From NCBI GenBank assembly GCA_008933995.1, contig WARS01000036.1:5804419-5868418 (forward strand): a stretch of 64,000 bases of DNA, given 5' to 3'. The position numbers and the translations under genes are program-made. The notes beneath the pieces were generated by a model that was not told where the DNA came from, searched no databases, and saw only the letters and a list, made by a program, of their open reading frames with translations. Below, in pieces: positions 62,653 through 64,000 of the stretch. The number at the start of each line of letters is the position of its first letter. The stretch's first letter is position 1. This DNA is from Datnioides undecimradiatus. Its lineage: Eukaryota > Chordata > Actinopteri > Lobotiformes > Datnioididae.

Positions 62653-62655
62653 AGC
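62641..62655 (+). other. il1rapl1: NAGNAG tandem splice acceptor of the transmembrane exon
   Basis: The acceptor reads cattctcagcagagctc. Both CAGs (ending at 62649 and 62652) are preceded by the same pyrimidine-rich stretch. The distal site yields RRELMYT and the proximal one RRAELMYT, a one-residue change at the extracellular membrane-proximal stalk. That such tandem acceptors are often both used is established; use here is inference. Confidence 0.75.
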
Positions 62656-62796
62656 TCATGTACACCGTGGAGCTCGCAGGAGGGCTGGGAGCGATCCTGC
62701 TGCTACTCATCTTCCTCATCTCCCTCTACAAATGCTACAAGATCGAGCTGATGCTTTTCTATAGGAGGCACTTTGGCAGCGAGGATGTGGATGGAG
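62653..62796 (+). CDS. il1rapl1: il1rapl1 internal exon: transmembrane segment and juxtamembrane region (144 nt, phase 1-1)
   Basis: This exon encodes the end of the ectodomain, the single membrane-spanning helix and the cytoplasmic juxtamembrane stretch leading to the TIR domain. It reads [14 protein letters not shown], then [17 protein letters not shown], then [17 protein letters not shown]. The apolar run from about VELAGG to ISLY is the helix, followed by the basic/aromatic stop-transfer [23 protein letters not shown] and the HFG-(x)n-DG end favour IL1RAPL1 over IL1RAPL2. The start chosen is the distal of two acceptors three bases apart (cagcag); it gives RR-ELMYT as in mammals, while the proximal one (62650) would add Ala. 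The donor is GGAG|GTAAAG. The exon is symmetric, so skipping it would delete the membrane anchor while keeping the TIR frame. The TIR exons lie beyond the right edge. Confidence 0.95.
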
Positions 62797-64000
62797 GTAA
62801 AGACAGCACAAAGCATCACAGAGAAATCCTCTCCCCGTTTCTGCCCGAGACCCTTTCACCTCCAACTTGTTCCCACTTTTTTTCACCAGGACTTTCTTGT
62901 CCACAAATGTTTTCTTAGCAAAGTGTTGAGAGAGCAGAAATGACTGTGTGTGTCCCTGTGTGGGTGTGTTTTCATGGATGTGAATATGTGTTCTTTTTAA
63001 CCATATACATAAGGTTTCGTGTGTTTGTGTGTGTGTGTGCATGTGTGTGAGTCAGAGCCTCTATCCATAACAGACTCCCTGGTAGATACAAATGTCTTGT
63101 CTGGTCCTATCTCAGTGACAGCAGCCCATTTTCTCTCTCTCTCTCCCTCGCTTGCTCACTCTGTTGGTGTAAAGGTACACGTGACTATGTGTGTGTGTGT
63201 ACATTGCTGCAACGGCTGCATAGGGAAGTGAGGGGACAGATTTTCAATTTGTTGCCCATTTAAAAAGAGATCAGTCTCAATATGTCATGGAATGATGCCC
63301 AACCTCTGCTGTCGAAGGCCAGATAGCGGGACATGAGGACTGGGCAGGCGCGAAGCTCCTTCCCACAGCAGCAAATAGGGGCATAAACAGCCTGAAATTG
63401 GAGGGCAACTTTTTTGTTTTCTTTACTGAACATAGTTAACTTTTTCCTCAGTTAAGGATTTGTCTGTTTGTGTCCCAGTATCTTCCCCTTTTGCTTTGTA
63501 TTTTGATTCCTTCTGCTGTCTTTTCAAAAATTCTGGAAAGACTGAACTCATTTTTGAATCATTGGATTGTTTCTACAGTAGCATGAATTATCTATTACAC
63601 GCTGTTTTGTTGACTCAAACTTCCACATGATTAAGTCATACCGTCAGGGACCGCGGATACAAGCTGTTTTTGATTTTCCAAGTTTGCTAGATGGTTAATT
63701 TGCAAGGTTGGTTGCTAATTTGAAAGCCTTGTTTGATGTTTGGATCCTATCGAGCACAGCCCTGGCCTTTCCAGTGAGTTTCAAAGCTGCGTGTGCTCCT
63801 CAAAGAGTTTGTGAAAAAGCCCCTCTTCCCTTTTTGGATGGCCCACACTCCAGTTTCTGCAGAGCATAATGACTAGGACTTACTCAACATGTCACCAGAG
63901 CTGCTTTTTCCCATCGTCTATTTTCTGCTTTTTCAGTTCTCACCCTGTCTTCTGGGAAATCACGTTGAGGTGGGGAGGAGGGAATTGCTTGAATCTTGAT
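62797..64000 (+). other. il1rapl1: il1rapl1 intron, 5' part, running off the right edge
   Basis: It starts with GTAAAG after the transmembrane exon. It contains a short imperfect (TG)n at about 63022-63050 and pyrimidine-rich stretches. The next exon, which should start the TIR domain in phase 1, is not reached. Confidence 0.85.

Noticed and set aside
17370..62796. Assignment to il1rapl2 or il1rap instead of il1rapl1
   Set aside because: The [44 protein letters not shown] and [11 protein letters not shown] stretches fit IL1RAPL1; IL1RAPL2 and IL1RAP as I recall them differ at several of these positions.
1..64000. CRISPR arrays, operons, phage or plasmid features
   Set aside because: The spliced vertebrate gene, long introns and fish repeats exclude a prokaryotic source. 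No regularly spaced direct repeats of CRISPR type were seen; the tandem repeats are microsatellites and short duplications.

Overview
The window is vertebrate nuclear DNA, almost certainly from a teleost fish. It is intron-dominated, has many (CA)n/(CT)n microsatellites, Tc1-like DNA transposon relics, tRNA-derived SINE pieces and other dispersed repeats of fish type. It shows no prokaryotic gene organisation. Nearly every open frame longer than 60 codons reads like chance sequence.

One gene is clearly present: four internal exons on the + strand of il1rapl1 (interleukin-1 receptor accessory protein-like 1), a neuronal synaptic adhesion receptor. The exons are 17370-17444 (linker into the third Ig domain), 54478-54610 (first half of Ig3), 58869-59014 (second half of Ig3) and 62653-62796 (transmembrane segment and juxtamembrane region). 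All have GT..AG borders, and their phases (1-1, 1-2, 2-1, 1-1) join without a break. The peptide matches IL1RAPL1 rather than IL1RAPL2 at the diagnostic positions. The upstream exons (signal peptide, Ig1, Ig2) and the downstream exons (TIR domain, C-terminal tail) lie outside the window. Teleosts can carry il1rapl1a and il1rapl1b; I cannot tell which copy this is.

Layout: 1-17369 is the 3' part of a large upstream intron. 17445-54477 is a 37-kb intron holding two Tc1-like relics (38.6 and 44.4 kb), SINE-like pieces (29.5 and 27.9 kb), a possible LTR fragment (32.2 kb), a degraded fish repeat (48.3 kb), purine-rich tracts (24.0-24.6 and 37.6-38.1 kb) and candidate conserved non-coding blocks (for example 42.5-42.8 kb). 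54611-58868 and 59015-62652 are introns of about 4.3 and 3.6 kb. 62797-64000 is the start of the intron before the TIR exons.

I found no undescribed multi-gene system. The points most worth a second look are a CAGCAG tandem acceptor that decides whether an Ala is inserted just outside the membrane, a possible intronic polyadenylation route to a soluble receptor, two hairpins with strong stems (4056-4098 and 47966-48005), a Tc1-like copy with both termini, and two unexplained open frames near 3-4 kb.
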